Positions 35,880 through 45,218 of a stretch of DNA of 64,000 nt are shown one piece after another. Source of the stretch: a bacterium (GTDB taxonomy: Bacteria > Zixibacteria > MSB-5A5 > GN15 > FEB-12). The notes below the pieces were generated by a model. That model saw nothing but the letters and a program-made list of their open reading frames with translations, was not told the origin of the DNA and ran no database searches. The translations under genes were made by a program, and so were the position numbers. The first letter of the stretch is position 1. The number at the start of each line of letters is the position of its first letter. Location: assembly GCA_016708025.1 (NCBI GenBank), contig JADJGQ010000001.1, positions 930,001 through 994,000 on the forward strand, read 5' to 3'.

Positions 35880-36535
35880 GTCAGGCGTACCTCCGCCGTC
35901 CCCCCATGTAAGGTAAAGCGACTGCGCGTCACGGTAGCGGCAATGATCCGTGAACTGCGACGGGTGATCTCCAGGCGGAGTGAGGTGATACTGGCAGGAA
36001 TTAGCGACGCATTATTCTCCGTCAAAAAGATCACCATCCCTTTGGCGCGGATAGTTTGCAGCCGCAAACGATGCAAGAGTGTGTAGGGAAGAGGGAGCCG
36101 ATGTCCTACCAGATCGATCACCACACAACAGGCGAGGCGATGGCGGAAGAGCAGTTCGGTCGCTCGAAGTCCTGCGGCCAGAGTATCCGGACGGATGACT
36201 AAAAGCCGTTCAAGATCAACCCCACCGGTCATCGCCGCCGGTGGGAAAAGTGTGCCGTGAAGATCGATATAGGCGGCGGTGCCGGTGCGGGTGATGGCCG
36301 CCAACATCACAAAGACCAGACTTGTTTTCCCCGAAGAGATATCTCCCGACAGTTCGATCAACTGCCCATACGGAATCCCCCCCTCAGGAAACAGGCGATC
36401 CAGTTCAACCGCGCCGGTTGTAAATCGAAGCGATGACCAGTCGGAACCGGAATAAAATGATTCCGGCCATTTTTCAGTGATGAGTGTTTTCAACTCATCC
36501 AGGGACAGCCTGCTCCCGGTGGACTCTCTCGACAT
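35876..36535 (-). CDS. imuA: ImuA, RecA-like protein of the mutasome
   Basis: A 219-residue RecA-fold protein with a Walker A-type loop 'ELSGDISSGKTSLVFVML' (~60-77) and 'VIRPDTLAAGLRATELLFRH'. ImuA works with ImuB and DnaE2 in damage-induced mutagenesis. AGGA lies seven bases before the ATG. It is the first gene of the imuA-imuB-dnaE2 operon, whose order is the usual one. Confidence 0.9.
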   Translation of the reverse strand: MSRESTGSRLSLDELKTLITEKWPESFYSGSDWSSLRFTTGAVELDRLFPEGGIPYGQLIELSGDISSGKTSLVFVMLAAITRTGTAAYIDLHGTLFPPAAMTGGVDLERLLVIRPDTLAAGLRATELLFRHRLACCVVIDLVGHRLPLPYTLLHRLRLQTIRAKGMVIFLTENNASLIPASITSLRLEITRRSSRIIAATVTRSRFTLHGGTAEVRLT

Positions 36536-36561
36536 ATGTTATTCCTAACCCCATATTCGCG

Positions 36562-36581
36562 TACTGCTCGTTTGTGCAGTA
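36562..36581 (-). promoter_or_regulatory. LexA (SOS) box before imuA
   Basis: TACTGCTCGTTTGTGCAGTA holds the perfect inverted repeat TACTGC/GCAGTA and fits CTG-N10-CAG, the LexA box of gammaproteobacterial type. On the minus strand TTGACA (36611-36606) lies upstream, and the box overlaps the expected -10 region, so LexA binding would block transcription. Confidence 0.85.
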
Positions 36582-36605
36582 TTATGGTACGGTTCGCCCG
36601 ATTAT

Positions 36606-36611
36606 TGTCAA
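36606..36611 (-). promoter_or_regulatory. -35 box of the imuA promoter
   Basis: A perfect TTGACA on the minus strand. Candidate -10 boxes are TACCAT (16-base spacing) or CATAAT (19-base spacing). Either would lie next to or inside the SOS box. Confidence 0.55.
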
Positions 36612-36695
36612 TACCTTTTGAACTGGAGTGAGGATTGAACGGTTAGACAGCAGAGACCTGAGAAAACGAAAAGCATGCAGGACATTTGACAGAAG

Positions 36696-37175
36696 ATGGC
36701 AACATATCAACTTACGCGAACCCAAACGTTACCGATATCACTTCCGGAAGGATGGCGATTTTTCTCCGACCCGCGCAACCTGAAGGTGATCACCCCGGAG
36801 TGGCTTGGGTTTGAGATTCTGGATGACCTGCCACATCATATCTATCCCGGTATGATCATACGATATAGAGTCCGGCCGTTATTCGGTCTTCCGGTAACCT
36901 GGGTGACAGAGATCAGTCAGGTGCAGGAGCCGACACTTTTTGTCGACGAACAACGCGTAGGGCCGTATGCTCTCTGGCACCATCAACATCACTTTCGCCA
37001 AGTAGAATCCGGAATTGAGGCAACCGACATCGTCACATTCAAGTTGCCCTTCGGTTTTCTCGGAACGATAGCCTATCACCTGTTCGTAAAGAGGAAACTC
37101 AACGATATCTTCGCATATCGGTATCAGGTGCTTCAAAAACGGTTTGGACACCCAATCCAGACTTCAAAACAGTAA
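36696..37175 (+). CDS. SRPBCC-family (START-like) ligand-binding protein
   Basis: A 159-residue protein with the pattern of a widespread SRPBCC group: 'LPISLPEGWRFFSDPRNLKV', 'TPEWLGFEIL', 'FVDEQRVGPYALWHHQHHF' and 'DIVTFKLPFGFLGTIAYHLF'. The fold forms a hydrophobic pocket for a small molecule, but the ligand is unknown. It is divergent from the imu operon, 160 bases away, and followed by an MBL gene 59 bases on. Shared SOS control cannot be excluded because the box lies between them. Confidence 0.8.
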   Translation: MATYQLTRTQTLPISLPEGWRFFSDPRNLKVITPEWLGFEILDDLPHHIYPGMIIRYRVRPLFGLPVTWVTEISQVQEPTLFVDEQRVGPYALWHHQHHFRQVESGIEATDIVTFKLPFGFLGTIAYHLFVKRKLNDIFAYRYQVLQKRFGHPIQTSKQ

Positions 37176-37234
37176 TTGCGTTTCGTCACATTAGATGGCA
37201 GATTCCTTCCATTGCTATTCGCGAAAGGGTCAAG

Positions 37235-38620
37235 GTGATACAACTTTCTTTTCATGGCGCCGCCGGAACCGTGACCGGCTCAAAATATCTACTCGATGTC
37301 AACGGCAAGCGGATCATGGTCGACTGCGGCATGTTCCAGGGGAAACATGAACTTCGCGAACGGAACTGGAACCGACTTCCATTCGATCCGTCCACTGTCA
37401 GCGCCGTGATTCTGACCCATGCACATATTGACCATATTGGATACCTTCCGCGGCTGGTCAAAGACGGGTTTAATGGCACGGTCTTTTGTACGCCGCCGAC
37501 AGCCGATATCGCGCGCATCTCGCTGATGGACACGGCCGAACTGCAGATGGAAGACGCGGAATACCGCAACAAAAAGCAGAAAACTCGTCACGCGCCTGCA
37601 CTTCCGCTCTTCAACGAGGAAGATGCGGAGGATGCCATCAAGCTCTTCGAGAATGTCAATTTCGGCGAGTGGATCGAATTCAGCCCAGAATTCAAATTCC
37701 GGTATCACATTGTCGGTCACCTCTTAGGCGCGGGATCGGTCGAAGTTATCATGAATGACAACGGGCGAGAGGTCTCGATACTCTTTTCCGGAGATATCGG
37801 AAGATACGGCAATCCGTTGGTGAAGAATCCCAAGGAGCCACCACAGTGTGATTACCTGGTGTGCGAATCAACTTATGGCGGGCGTATGCATCCGGCCGAA
37901 GACCCGTATTTCCAGTTCGATGAACTGCTCGATCGGATCGTAGCCGAAAAACGAGTGCTGGTGATCCCGGCTTTCGCTATCGGGCGCACTCAGCAAGTGA
38001 TCTATCTGGTCGATGATCTGGTGCGCCACAAACGAATCAAGCCAATCGATATTCATGTAGACTCTCCGATGGCCGTTAGCGCCACCGACATCTACCTGAA
38101 ATATCACGAATATCACGCGATCGATCTCGACAAGCTGGACCAGTTTGGTTCTGTCCTCAACGGAAAGAGGGTGCATCTGCATCGAACCAGAGCATCTTCG
38201 AAGAAACTGAATGATCTGCGCGGACCCGCGATCATCATTTCATCGAGCGGTATGTTGACCGGCGGACGTATCATGCACCATATGATCAATCGCCTTCCAG
38301 ATCCCGGAACGACTGTAGCACTAGTCGGATTCATGGCGGAGGGGACCCTTGGGCGAAAGTTGCTCGATGGTGAGCGCCAGGTCTATATTCACAAGATCCC
38401 TATTGAGGTCCGTGCCGAGATTGTCGTAGTCTCAAGCCTGTCGGGGCATGCCGACTATCACGAGATAATGCACTGGCTCGAACCAATCAAGAAGGCACCA
38501 AAAACAACCTTCATCACGCACGGTGAACCTGATCAAGCCGAGGCGATGGCCGGGCATATACAGAAAGAGCGTGGATGGACCACGCTCATAGCAGAACTTG
38601 ATCAGTCCGTCGAATTATGA
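37235..38620 (+). CDS. MBL/beta-CASP RNA-processing-type hydrolase
   Basis: A 461-residue protein of the beta-CASP ribonuclease/CPSF73-like family. It has the metal motif HAHIDH ('LTHAHIDHIGYLPRL'), a further 'CESTYGGRMHP', the beta-CASP motifs 'IPAFAIGRTQQVIYLV' and 'IISSSGMLTGGRIMHH', and C-terminal 'SGHADYHEIMHWL'. Family members cut RNA as endonucleases or exonucleases. The start is a GTG (37235) with AAGGG five bases before it. Its last codons overlap the end of the convergent cusA gene by 6 bases. Confidence 0.92.
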   Translation: MIQLSFHGAAGTVTGSKYLLDVNGKRIMVDCGMFQGKHELRERNWNRLPFDPSTVSAVILTHAHIDHIGYLPRLVKDGFNGTVFCTPPTADIARISLMDTAELQMEDAEYRNKKQKTRHAPALPLFNEEDAEDAIKLFENVNFGEWIEFSPEFKFRYHIVGHLLGAGSVEVIMNDNGREVSILFSGDIGRYGNPLVKNPKEPPQCDYLVCESTYGGRMHPAEDPYFQFDELLDRIVAEKRVLVIPAFAIGRTQQVIYLVDDLVRHKRIKPIDIHVDSPMAVSATDIYLKYHEYHAIDLDKLDQFGSVLNGKRVHLHRTRASSKKLNDLRGPAIIISSSGMLTGGRIMHHMINRLPDPGTTVALVGFMAEGTLGRKLLDGERQVYIHKIPIEVRAEIVVVSSLSGHADYHEIMHWLEPIKKAPKTTFITHGEPDQAEAMAGHIQKERGWTTLIAELDQSVEL

Positions 38621-41600
38621 TCCGGCGCCAGATACCGCGGAGCTTTTCTGTTCACGTTTGATCTGCCAGAGCCGCCAGTAGGTGTAGATAACGGGGATTA
38701 TTTCGAGCGTCAGGAAAGTTGAGCTGATCAGTCCGCCGACCATTGGCGCGGCGATACGCTTCATTACATCTGCACCTGTTCCATCGGCCCACAATAGCGG
38801 CACCAGCCCGATCATGGTTGTCCCGACTGTCATCAGTTTGGGCCGCACGCGCATTACGGTTCCTTCCATATGTGCCCAAATGATATCATCCAAATTGCGA
38901 ATCAGCCCGGCGGCTTTGCGCCGTTCGAATGCCTGGTCCAGGTAGAGGATCATCACAATTCCTGTCTCAGTTGCCAGCCCTATCAATGCGATGATCCCGA
39001 CCAAGGTGGCTGTTGAGTAGTTGTATCCGAGGAAGTACATCAGCCAGATAGATCCGACCAGAGCAAAGGGGACGGAACAGAGAACGATCAGCGTTTCGGT
39101 GAAATTCCTGAAATTGAGATAAAGAAGTATCACGACGAGAATTATCGTGAGCGGAATGACGATCCGCATCCGCTTGGCCATCACTTCGAGCAGTTCGTAC
39201 TGGCCGGTCCAGGTCAAGTGGTAGCCAGTTGGGATGGTGATTTCGTTCGCAACAACGCGCTTGGCCTCGTCAACATACCCGCCAATGTCACGCGTCGCCG
39301 GGTCCATGTCTATGTAGACGTATCCGACCAGCATGCCGTTCTCATCGCGGATCATAGGTGGACCGCTGACGATCTTCACTTCCGCAATCTGACCCAGAGG
39401 GATCGCTGAACCTCCTTCTGGAAGGGAGAATGAGGGAGAAGCAGTCGTCTGAGGCATTGGGTTACCCATCGGTTGCGCCTGCATACCTGATCTGCCGGAC
39501 ATGCCGCCATATCCGCCGGGTAAGGGTGCCCCTCCGGGAATCGTAGAACTGCCGGATTGCATGCTGTTCATTTGCGCAAGTTCGATCTGTTGCCAGACTT
39601 GGTAGTCGATTGCTGGGTCAGTTGAGGCGAGCAGAGGTGAGGATGGCTGGAACGATGAGGGAGCAATCATTTTCGTGGGAAGTTGCCCCATGCTCGGCAT
39701 TACACCGTTGTCTACCTTAGTTGCCTTTGGGAGTGGGACCAATACCTGTTTGAGTTTGTCGATGTTATCCCGTAGGTCGCGGGGATAGCGAACATTAACA
39801 CTGAAGCGGTTGCGACCTTCGACCGTCATCTCGATTGGCATCCCACCGATGGCAGTTTCAATCACGTCATTGATATCTCGAATGGTCAGGCCGTACCGGG
39901 CGATTGCATCCCGATTCGGAATAATGTCAATATAAAAGCCGCCTGTGTTGCGGTCTGAAAAGACGGAGCGGGTGCCTTCGATCTTGGAGAGGGATTGCTC
40001 CAGCTCCATACCGATCCGTTCGATCTCATTCAGGTCATTGCCGAATATCTTGACACCAATAGGTGTGCGAATGCCGGTTGAGAGCATATCGATGCGAGTT
40101 TTGATCGGCATCGTCCAGGCGTTGGTCCAGCCTGGCATCTGCATGGCGGAATCAAATTGCGCTACCAGTTCTTTCCAGGTGATGTGGCGCTCTTCGGGCC
40201 ACAGAGCACGGAAGGGGGGCTTGGCAAAATCAGGAACAGAATGTGAGTACCATCTGTCCTGCGCGATCTTGCGCCATTCCTCCGGCGGTTTGAGTTGAAC
40301 TACAGTCTCAAGCATGCTGAGGGGGGCGGGGTCGGTCGCGGTTTCGGCTTTTCCCGCTTTGCCGTAAACCGAAACAACTTCAGGGAACTGTTTGATCACG
40401 CGATCCTGATACTGCATGTACTGCTTGGCGGCCTCGATCGAGATATTCGGAAAGGTAGTCGGCATGTAGAGCACGTCCCCTTCGTTGAGGGCCGGCATGA
40501 ATTCCGAGCCGATCTTTGGGATCATCGGGAGTGCCGAGAGAATTGCCATGATGCCGATAGCGACCGTGGTCTTTGGATTACGCAGAGCCACAAAGACAAA
40601 CGGTTTGTAGAGCCGGATCAAGAAGCGAGAGACCGGGTGATTTTCCTCCGAGTGAATTTTTCCTCTGAGCAGTGTGACCATTAGTGTCGGAGCAACGGTC
40701 ACCGCAGTCACTGCCGCAAAAAACATAGCGAGTGTTTTGGTCCAGGCTAGGGGGGAGAAGAGCCGCCCTGCCTGCCCGGTTAGTGCGAAGATCGGCAGGA
40801 AAGCGATAGTGATGATGAGGAGGGAGTAGAATATCGCCGGGCCGACCTCTTTGGCGGCATGAATGATCACTTCGATACGCGGGACAGTCGACTTGGCTCG
40901 CTCCAGCTTTTTGTGCGCATTTTCTACCAGGACAATTGACGCATCCACCATCGCTCCAATGGCAATAGCGATTCCTCCCAGCGACATAATATTGGAGTTG
41001 ATTCCGAGGAGGTACATTGGAATGAAGGCCAGGCCAACCGCTATAGGCAGAGTGATGATCGGGACGAGTGAACTTCCAAAGTGCAACAGGAAGAGGAAGA
41101 TCACGAGAGCGACGACTATGCCCTCATCGATCAAAGTCCCTTTCAGCGTCTCGATAGCGCGATTGATGAGCCCTGAACGGTCATAAACTGGCCGAATCTC
41201 AACTCCGGCCGGAAGGCCAGGTTTGATCTCTTCGATCTTCGCCTTTATGCGGTCGATCACATCCAGCGCGTTTTCGCCATACCGCATGACGATTATCCCG
41301 CCAACTGCTTCGCCGATCCCGTTATATTCTCCGACCCCGCGACGAATCTCCGGGCCGAAAGAGACCTCCGCGATCCTGCCCAACAGGATCGGACTGCCCG
41401 ACTGATTGGTCCCCAGCGATATCTTGCGAATTGCGTCAAGGTCCTGAATGTACCCGCGACCGCGGACATAATATTCGCGTTCAGTCAGTTCGACTACTCT
41501 TCCGCCGACATCGGCGTTGGACCCGCGAATGGCGCGTACCACATCGTTGATGGTCAGTCCATAGGCGCGAAGGTTGTTCGGGTCGACCTCGACCTGATAC

Positions 41601-42157
41601 TGCCGTTGAAAACCACCGATAGACGCGACCTCTGCAACTCCCGGTACTGAGGAGAGTGCATAGCGAAGGTTGAAGTCCTGGTACGTGCGCAATTCCGCCA
41701 GGTCGTGGCTGTTTGTGGAATCGACAAGAACGTATTGGTAAACCCAGCCAACCGAGGAAGCATCGGGGCCGAGTGTCGGAGTCACGTTGGATGGAAGTTT
41801 CCCCTGGATCTGTTGTAGATATTCAAGGACGCGACTTCGCGCCCAGTAGATATCTGTTCCTTCGTCAAAAATGACATACACAAACGACATTCCATACATC
41901 GAATAGCCGCGCACTGCGGCTACCCCCGGTGCCGAAAGGAGGGAAGTGACGATCGGGTAGGTCACCTGATCTTCAATCAGATCCGGGCTGCGCCCCATCC
42001 ACTCGGTGTACAGGATGACCTGGACATCCGACAGATCCGGGATAGCATCGAGCGGAATATTGGCGATCGAATACCAGGCACCGGCCATGGCAAAAAGCAG
42101 GCCGATCAGGATCACCAGTCGATTGCGGGCGGAGAAATCAATAATGCCACGGATCAT
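38615..42157 (-). CDS. cusA: heavy-metal RND efflux pump, CusA (Cu+/Ag+) type
   Basis: A 1180-residue inner-membrane RND pump, ~130 residues longer than usual. The transmembrane relay 'GAMVDASIVLVENAHKKLE' is of the monovalent Cu/Ag class. The three periplasmic methionines that bind copper in E. coli CusA are matched by Met565 (LYMPTTFP), Met615 (APLSMLETVVQLKP) and Met691 (RIDMLSTGIRTP). An extra segment at ~812-917 (39407-39724) in the second periplasmic loop is rich in Met, Gln, Gly, Pro and Ser. It pumps metal ions with the CusB-like adaptor and the outer-membrane channel encoded upstream in the same operon. Confidence 0.93.
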   Translation of the reverse strand: MIRGIIDFSARNRLVILIGLLFAMAGAWYSIANIPLDAIPDLSDVQVILYTEWMGRSPDLIEDQVTYPIVTSLLSAPGVAAVRGYSMYGMSFVYVIFDEGTDIYWARSRVLEYLQQIQGKLPSNVTPTLGPDASSVGWVYQYVLVDSTNSHDLAELRTYQDFNLRYALSSVPGVAEVASIGGFQRQYQVEVDPNNLRAYGLTINDVVRAIRGSNADVGGRVVELTEREYYVRGRGYIQDLDAIRKISLGTNQSGSPILLGRIAEVSFGPEIRRGVGEYNGIGEAVGGIIVMRYGENALDVIDRIKAKIEEIKPGLPAGVEIRPVYDRSGLINRAIETLKGTLIDEGIVVALVIFLFLLHFGSSLVPIITLPIAVGLAFIPMYLLGINSNIMSLGGIAIAIGAMVDASIVLVENAHKKLERAKSTVPRIEVIIHAAKEVGPAIFYSLLIITIAFLPIFALTGQAGRLFSPLAWTKTLAMFFAAVTAVTVAPTLMVTLLRGKIHSEENHPVSRFLIRLYKPFVFVALRNPKTTVAIGIMAILSALPMIPKIGSEFMPALNEGDVLYMPTTFPNISIEAAKQYMQYQDRVIKQFPEVVSVYGKAGKAETATDPAPLSMLETVVQLKPPEEWRKIAQDRWYSHSVPDFAKPPFRALWPEERHITWKELVAQFDSAMQMPGWTNAWTMPIKTRIDMLSTGIRTPIGVKIFGNDLNEIERIGMELEQSLSKIEGTRSVFSDRNTGGFYIDIIPNRDAIARYGLTIRDINDVIETAIGGMPIEMTVEGRNRFSVNVRYPRDLRDNIDKLKQVLVPLPKATKVDNGVMPSMGQLPTKMIAPSSFQPSSPLLASTDPAIDYQVWQQIELAQMNSMQSGSSTIPGGAPLPGGYGGMSGRSGMQAQPMGNPMPQTTASPSFSLPEGGSAIPLGQIAEVKIVSGPPMIRDENGMLVGYVYIDMDPATRDIGGYVDEAKRVVANEITIPTGYHLTWTGQYELLEVMAKRMRIVIPLTIILVVILLYLNFRNFTETLIVLCSVPFALVGSIWLMYFLGYNYSTATLVGIIALIGLATETGIVMILYLDQAFERRKAAGLIRNLDDIIWAHMEGTVMRVRPKLMTVGTTMIGLVPLLWADGTGADVMKRIAAPMVGGLISSTFLTLEIIPVIYTYWRLWQIKREQKSSAVSGAGS
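39407..39724 (-). other. methionine-rich insertion in CusA
   Basis: Codons ~812-917 encode a low-complexity loop with nine methionines (for example AQMNSMQSGS, GGMSGRSGMQAQPMGNPMPQ). It sits between 'KQVLVPLP' and 'IPLGQIAEVKIVSGPP', two stretches that are nearly adjacent in ordinary CusA proteins. Met-rich loops of this kind bind Cu(I) in other copper proteins. Confidence 0.75.
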
Positions 42158-42159
42158 GG

Positions 42160-43767
42160 TTATTTCCCATGTCCTTGATGTTGGCTTTCTTGTGTGGCAC
42201 CCATGCCGGAGATTGCCGCCTGGAGTCGACTTTCTGAATCGATCAGGAAATTGGCGCTGGTGACGACGATCTCATTCTCGTTCAGCCCGGAAGTTATCTC
42301 GATCCGTTCTGTAGTACGTCGCCCGGTGATTACCTTGCGCGGTGAAAACTGATTCCCGTGGGTGACGACGAAAACATAGGCCATCTCGCCACCGTCGAGG
42401 AGAGCCTCTCGAGGGATTGACAGAGGGGTACTGCTCTCTGACTGTAGTGAAACCTCGGCATACATCCCCGGCTTCAGGAGCAGGTCCGAGTTGTCGAACG
42501 AGATCCTCACTTTGGCAGTTCGCGTGTCGGAGGAGATAGTCGGATATACAAAAGAGACCGTTCCCGCGAATTCGCGTCCGGGATACGCGGAGGTAGACAT
42601 TGCCGCGGTCTGCCCCTTCCGAATTGCAGTCAGGTCAGACTCGTAGACATCGGCGACCACCCAAATTGTGCGAATGTCCGCGACTGTCAGGAGGTTGTCT
42701 GATGGTGTCACATATTGGCCGGCCAGGACGTTGCGATTGAGAATGATCCCGGTAACCGGTGAGTAGAGCGAGACTATTGATGGATCCGAATCGGTTGATT
42801 CGATTGCCGATATCTCTTTCTCCGATAATCCAAGGTTGATCAACCGATTTCGCGATGCGGATAACAGCGGCTGCTTGGAGACATCATCAGAGGTACTGTC
42901 AAGTCGGGCGAGCTTATATTCTTGTGCGGCCTGAAGTATCTCCTCGCTGTAGATTGTCAGCAGAGGGTCCCCTTTATGAATAGTCTGACCTGTCTGGTTT
43001 GCTTGTAGTTCCCTGACCCAGCCGGAGGTCCGTACCGAGAGATTCTTTGTTTTGGTCTCGTCGGCCACAATGTACCCGAGCAAGCGTGTCGAGCTTGAGA
43101 ATGGTACACGTTCGGCCTTACCGGTACGAAGTCCGATCAATTGCAGTCGCTGAGGCTCAAGAGTGACTGCTACCAAGCCGGGAACGGCCGCGTCGTGAGC
43201 GGACATCTCGGAATTCGGGTTATCATCGTTGGACACGGGCATGAGATCCATCCCGCACTTCGGGCAGTCACCTGGACGGTCAAGGAGTACCTCGGGATGC
43301 ATCTCGCAACTGAATTTCATGCCCGGTTCGAATTTTTCAAGAAACATACCGCAAGTGGGGCAACGCCCCTCGGTATCTGAAGCCACCTCAGTGCACATGG
43401 GACAGTAGTATTGCCCTGGCTTTGCGACCGAGACCTTGCCAAGCTCGCCACCATGCTCCGAAGCGATCGCACTGTCGGTGTCGACTTTCGCGCCGATCGG
43501 TACGAGGCTCATCCCGCAGATCGGGCAATCGCCGGGCTGATTCGCTATGTAGGTTGGATGCATCGGGCAATGGTATTGCGTGGATGCGTCCGTTGTGGCG
43601 GTCCAGGGAGCCAGCCCGAAATACCCGGCGAGCATAATCACGGCAAGAAGCGTCATTCCTCCAAGGATGCACCATCGCACTATTCCCATAGTGTGCGTCA
43701 ACGGTGGCGCCTGCTCCGAGCCTTCCGGCATCGGTTCCTCTTCATAGAGGTCGGTATGTTCACTCAT
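42160..43767 (-). CDS. cusB: RND periplasmic adaptor, CusB type, with three metal-binding repeats
   Basis: A 535-residue membrane-fusion protein. After a single N-terminal membrane segment (~30-50) come three copies of a heavy-metal-binding module, 'YHCPMHPTYIANQPGDCPIC', 'YYCPMCTEV...CPTCGM' and 'FSCEMHPEVLLDRPGDCPKC', each with CxMH/CxMC and CPxCGM. The usual adaptor body follows: biotinyl-lipoyl-like 'VRTSGWVRELQANQTGQTIH', an alpha hairpin and the beta barrel. It hands metal to CusA and joins it to TolC. The chosen ATG has AGGA seven bases before it; a longer start at 43803 would overlap the channel gene more. Confidence 0.92.
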   Translation of the reverse strand: MSEHTDLYEEEPMPEGSEQAPPLTHTMGIVRWCILGGMTLLAVIMLAGYFGLAPWTATTDASTQYHCPMHPTYIANQPGDCPICGMSLVPIGAKVDTDSAIASEHGGELGKVSVAKPGQYYCPMCTEVASDTEGRCPTCGMFLEKFEPGMKFSCEMHPEVLLDRPGDCPKCGMDLMPVSNDDNPNSEMSAHDAAVPGLVAVTLEPQRLQLIGLRTGKAERVPFSSSTRLLGYIVADETKTKNLSVRTSGWVRELQANQTGQTIHKGDPLLTIYSEEILQAAQEYKLARLDSTSDDVSKQPLLSASRNRLINLGLSEKEISAIESTDSDPSIVSLYSPVTGIILNRNVLAGQYVTPSDNLLTVADIRTIWVVADVYESDLTAIRKGQTAAMSTSAYPGREFAGTVSFVYPTISSDTRTAKVRISFDNSDLLLKPGMYAEVSLQSESSTPLSIPREALLDGGEMAYVFVVTHGNQFSPRKVITGRRTTERIEITSGLNENEIVVTSANFLIDSESRLQAAISGMGATQESQHQGHGK

Positions 43768-43780
43768 AAACTGTCCTTGG

Positions 43781-45109
43781 TCATTGTTTTTCTTCAGGGT
43801 CACTCCGATGGGGTGACTCGTCAGTATATTGCAGAACCTCAGCGCTGGTACGCGCTTTCTCTGAGAGCAAATTGATCAGGGTCATTCTGTCGGCGTGGAA
43901 ACTTATCTGTGATTGCAGCACTTCCGGCAACGATACACGGTTTGCTTCGTATCCTGTCAGCAGTGATTTGGTGATTTCTTCTGATGCCGGGATAATCTTC
44001 TCCTGGTAGAGAGCAATTGACCGGTCGATTCGCCCAAGTCGCTGGTGAAGGGATCGAAGTGCCGATTCTACGTCTCTCCACATCTGTTCGGCCTCGGCCG
44101 ACCTGCCGGCACTCATCGCCTGCATCGACCGTGCCATCCCCTTCTGGGTGCCGCGAGAGAAGATAGGAAGAGAGATGGAGGCCGAAAAGCTAAGCATATC
44201 TTCTCGTTCTTCTCCTGGCTCGCCATGCAGATCGGTCTCTCGCCCGGTGCGTATTCCGTATTCGGCACTTAGTGACAGCATTGGCCAACTCATCCGATTC
44301 GCGGCGGAGGCTTCGATCCGGTATCTCTCTGCACCAAACCGGAGTTTCTCCAGCGGGGGATAGTTGGTTCGAGCATCCTCGATCCAAACATCAAGTTCTC
44401 TAGCTAGCTCCAATCCACTCTCCGGCGCAGTGAGCTCAACCGCGGCATCGGCAGACTCAGCGCGAAGCGAATTCAGTCTAAGCCTCGCGGCCTCGATCTC
44501 CTGCTCCAGGGAGATAATTGATGATTCAATTCGCCAGAGGTCGCTTTGAGCGGAGATAAGTTGATCGCGGCTTGCTCTGCCTGACTCTACGCTGACCGCC
44601 GTGGACTGCTCGATCTGGCGAAGAATCAGTTGCTGTTGCAGTAACTCTGCCATCAGCTCTCGCTTGAAATAGAGATCGATAAACGCAAGTCGGGCCGCAA
44701 GGGCCAGTTCCCGCTGAATTGTCTTTCGGTCGCTGGCGGATTCTTGCGCGGTTACGATAGCCGCCCTCCGAAGCAGTGTGCGGGAACCCGAATACGGTAT
44801 CTCCTGTGAAAGCCCGATCACTCGCATCGTCATTGGATCCATATCCAGATCAAAACTTCTGGGTGTATTCTGGATCCCGACCATCAGCATGGGATCAGGC
44901 CATCGGCCGGTAGCGCTGGCAGATTCGGAGGAGGAGCTTTCCATGAATTTGGCCGTCTCGGCTCGCTTGTTGGCAAGTGTAACCTGATTGACAACTTGGT
45001 CGATTGAGAGGCTGTCTGACGAACGCGCAGACGAGCCAAAAGCAAAAGCCAATAACAGGGCTATCAGGAGCCTCGTGAGCTTCAATCTGATTGAGTTCGC
45101 CACATACAT
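43781..45109 (-). CDS. TolC-family outer membrane efflux channel (CusC/CzcC type)
   Basis: A 442-residue outer-membrane factor. A signal peptide (LTRLLIALLLAFAFGSSARS) is followed by two related halves of long coiled coils typical of the OEP family. It is the first gene of the efflux operon and makes the outer part of the pump. ATG at 45109 has no ribosome site, and the predicted sigma-54 start lies only ~5 bases before it, so the message may be nearly leaderless; TTG at 45124 or a GTG at 45103 are alternatives. It overlaps the longest adaptor frame. Confidence 0.88.
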   Translation of the reverse strand: MYVANSIRLKLTRLLIALLLAFAFGSSARSSDSLSIDQVVNQVTLANKRAETAKFMESSSSESASATGRWPDPMLMVGIQNTPRSFDLDMDPMTMRVIGLSQEIPYSGSRTLLRRAAIVTAQESASDRKTIQRELALAARLAFIDLYFKRELMAELLQQQLILRQIEQSTAVSVESGRASRDQLISAQSDLWRIESSIISLEQEIEAARLRLNSLRAESADAAVELTAPESGLELARELDVWIEDARTNYPPLEKLRFGAERYRIEASAANRMSWPMLSLSAEYGIRTGRETDLHGEPGEEREDMLSFSASISLPIFSRGTQKGMARSMQAMSAGRSAEAEQMWRDVESALRSLHQRLGRIDRSIALYQEKIIPASEEITKSLLTGYEANRVSLPEVLQSQISFHADRMTLINLLSEKARTSAEVLQYTDESPHRSDPEEKQ

Positions 45110-45124
45110 AGTGCCGTACCGCAA

Positions 45125-45141
45125 AGCAAGGCGGATGCCAC
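45125..45141 (-). promoter_or_regulatory. sigma-54 promoter of the efflux operon
   Basis: On the minus strand: TGGCATCCGCCTTGCT, that is GG-N10-GC, close to TGGCACG-N4-TTGCW. The predicted transcript start is ~45114. The regulator next to the operon is an NtrC-type activator, which requires such a promoter. Confidence 0.7.
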
Positions 45142-45218
45142 TTCCCGTGGACGCCCTAACAGGCAGGCTATCAATGAGTTGATGAGGTGACGATAGCGAG
45201 ATGCGCTTTGGTCAATAG

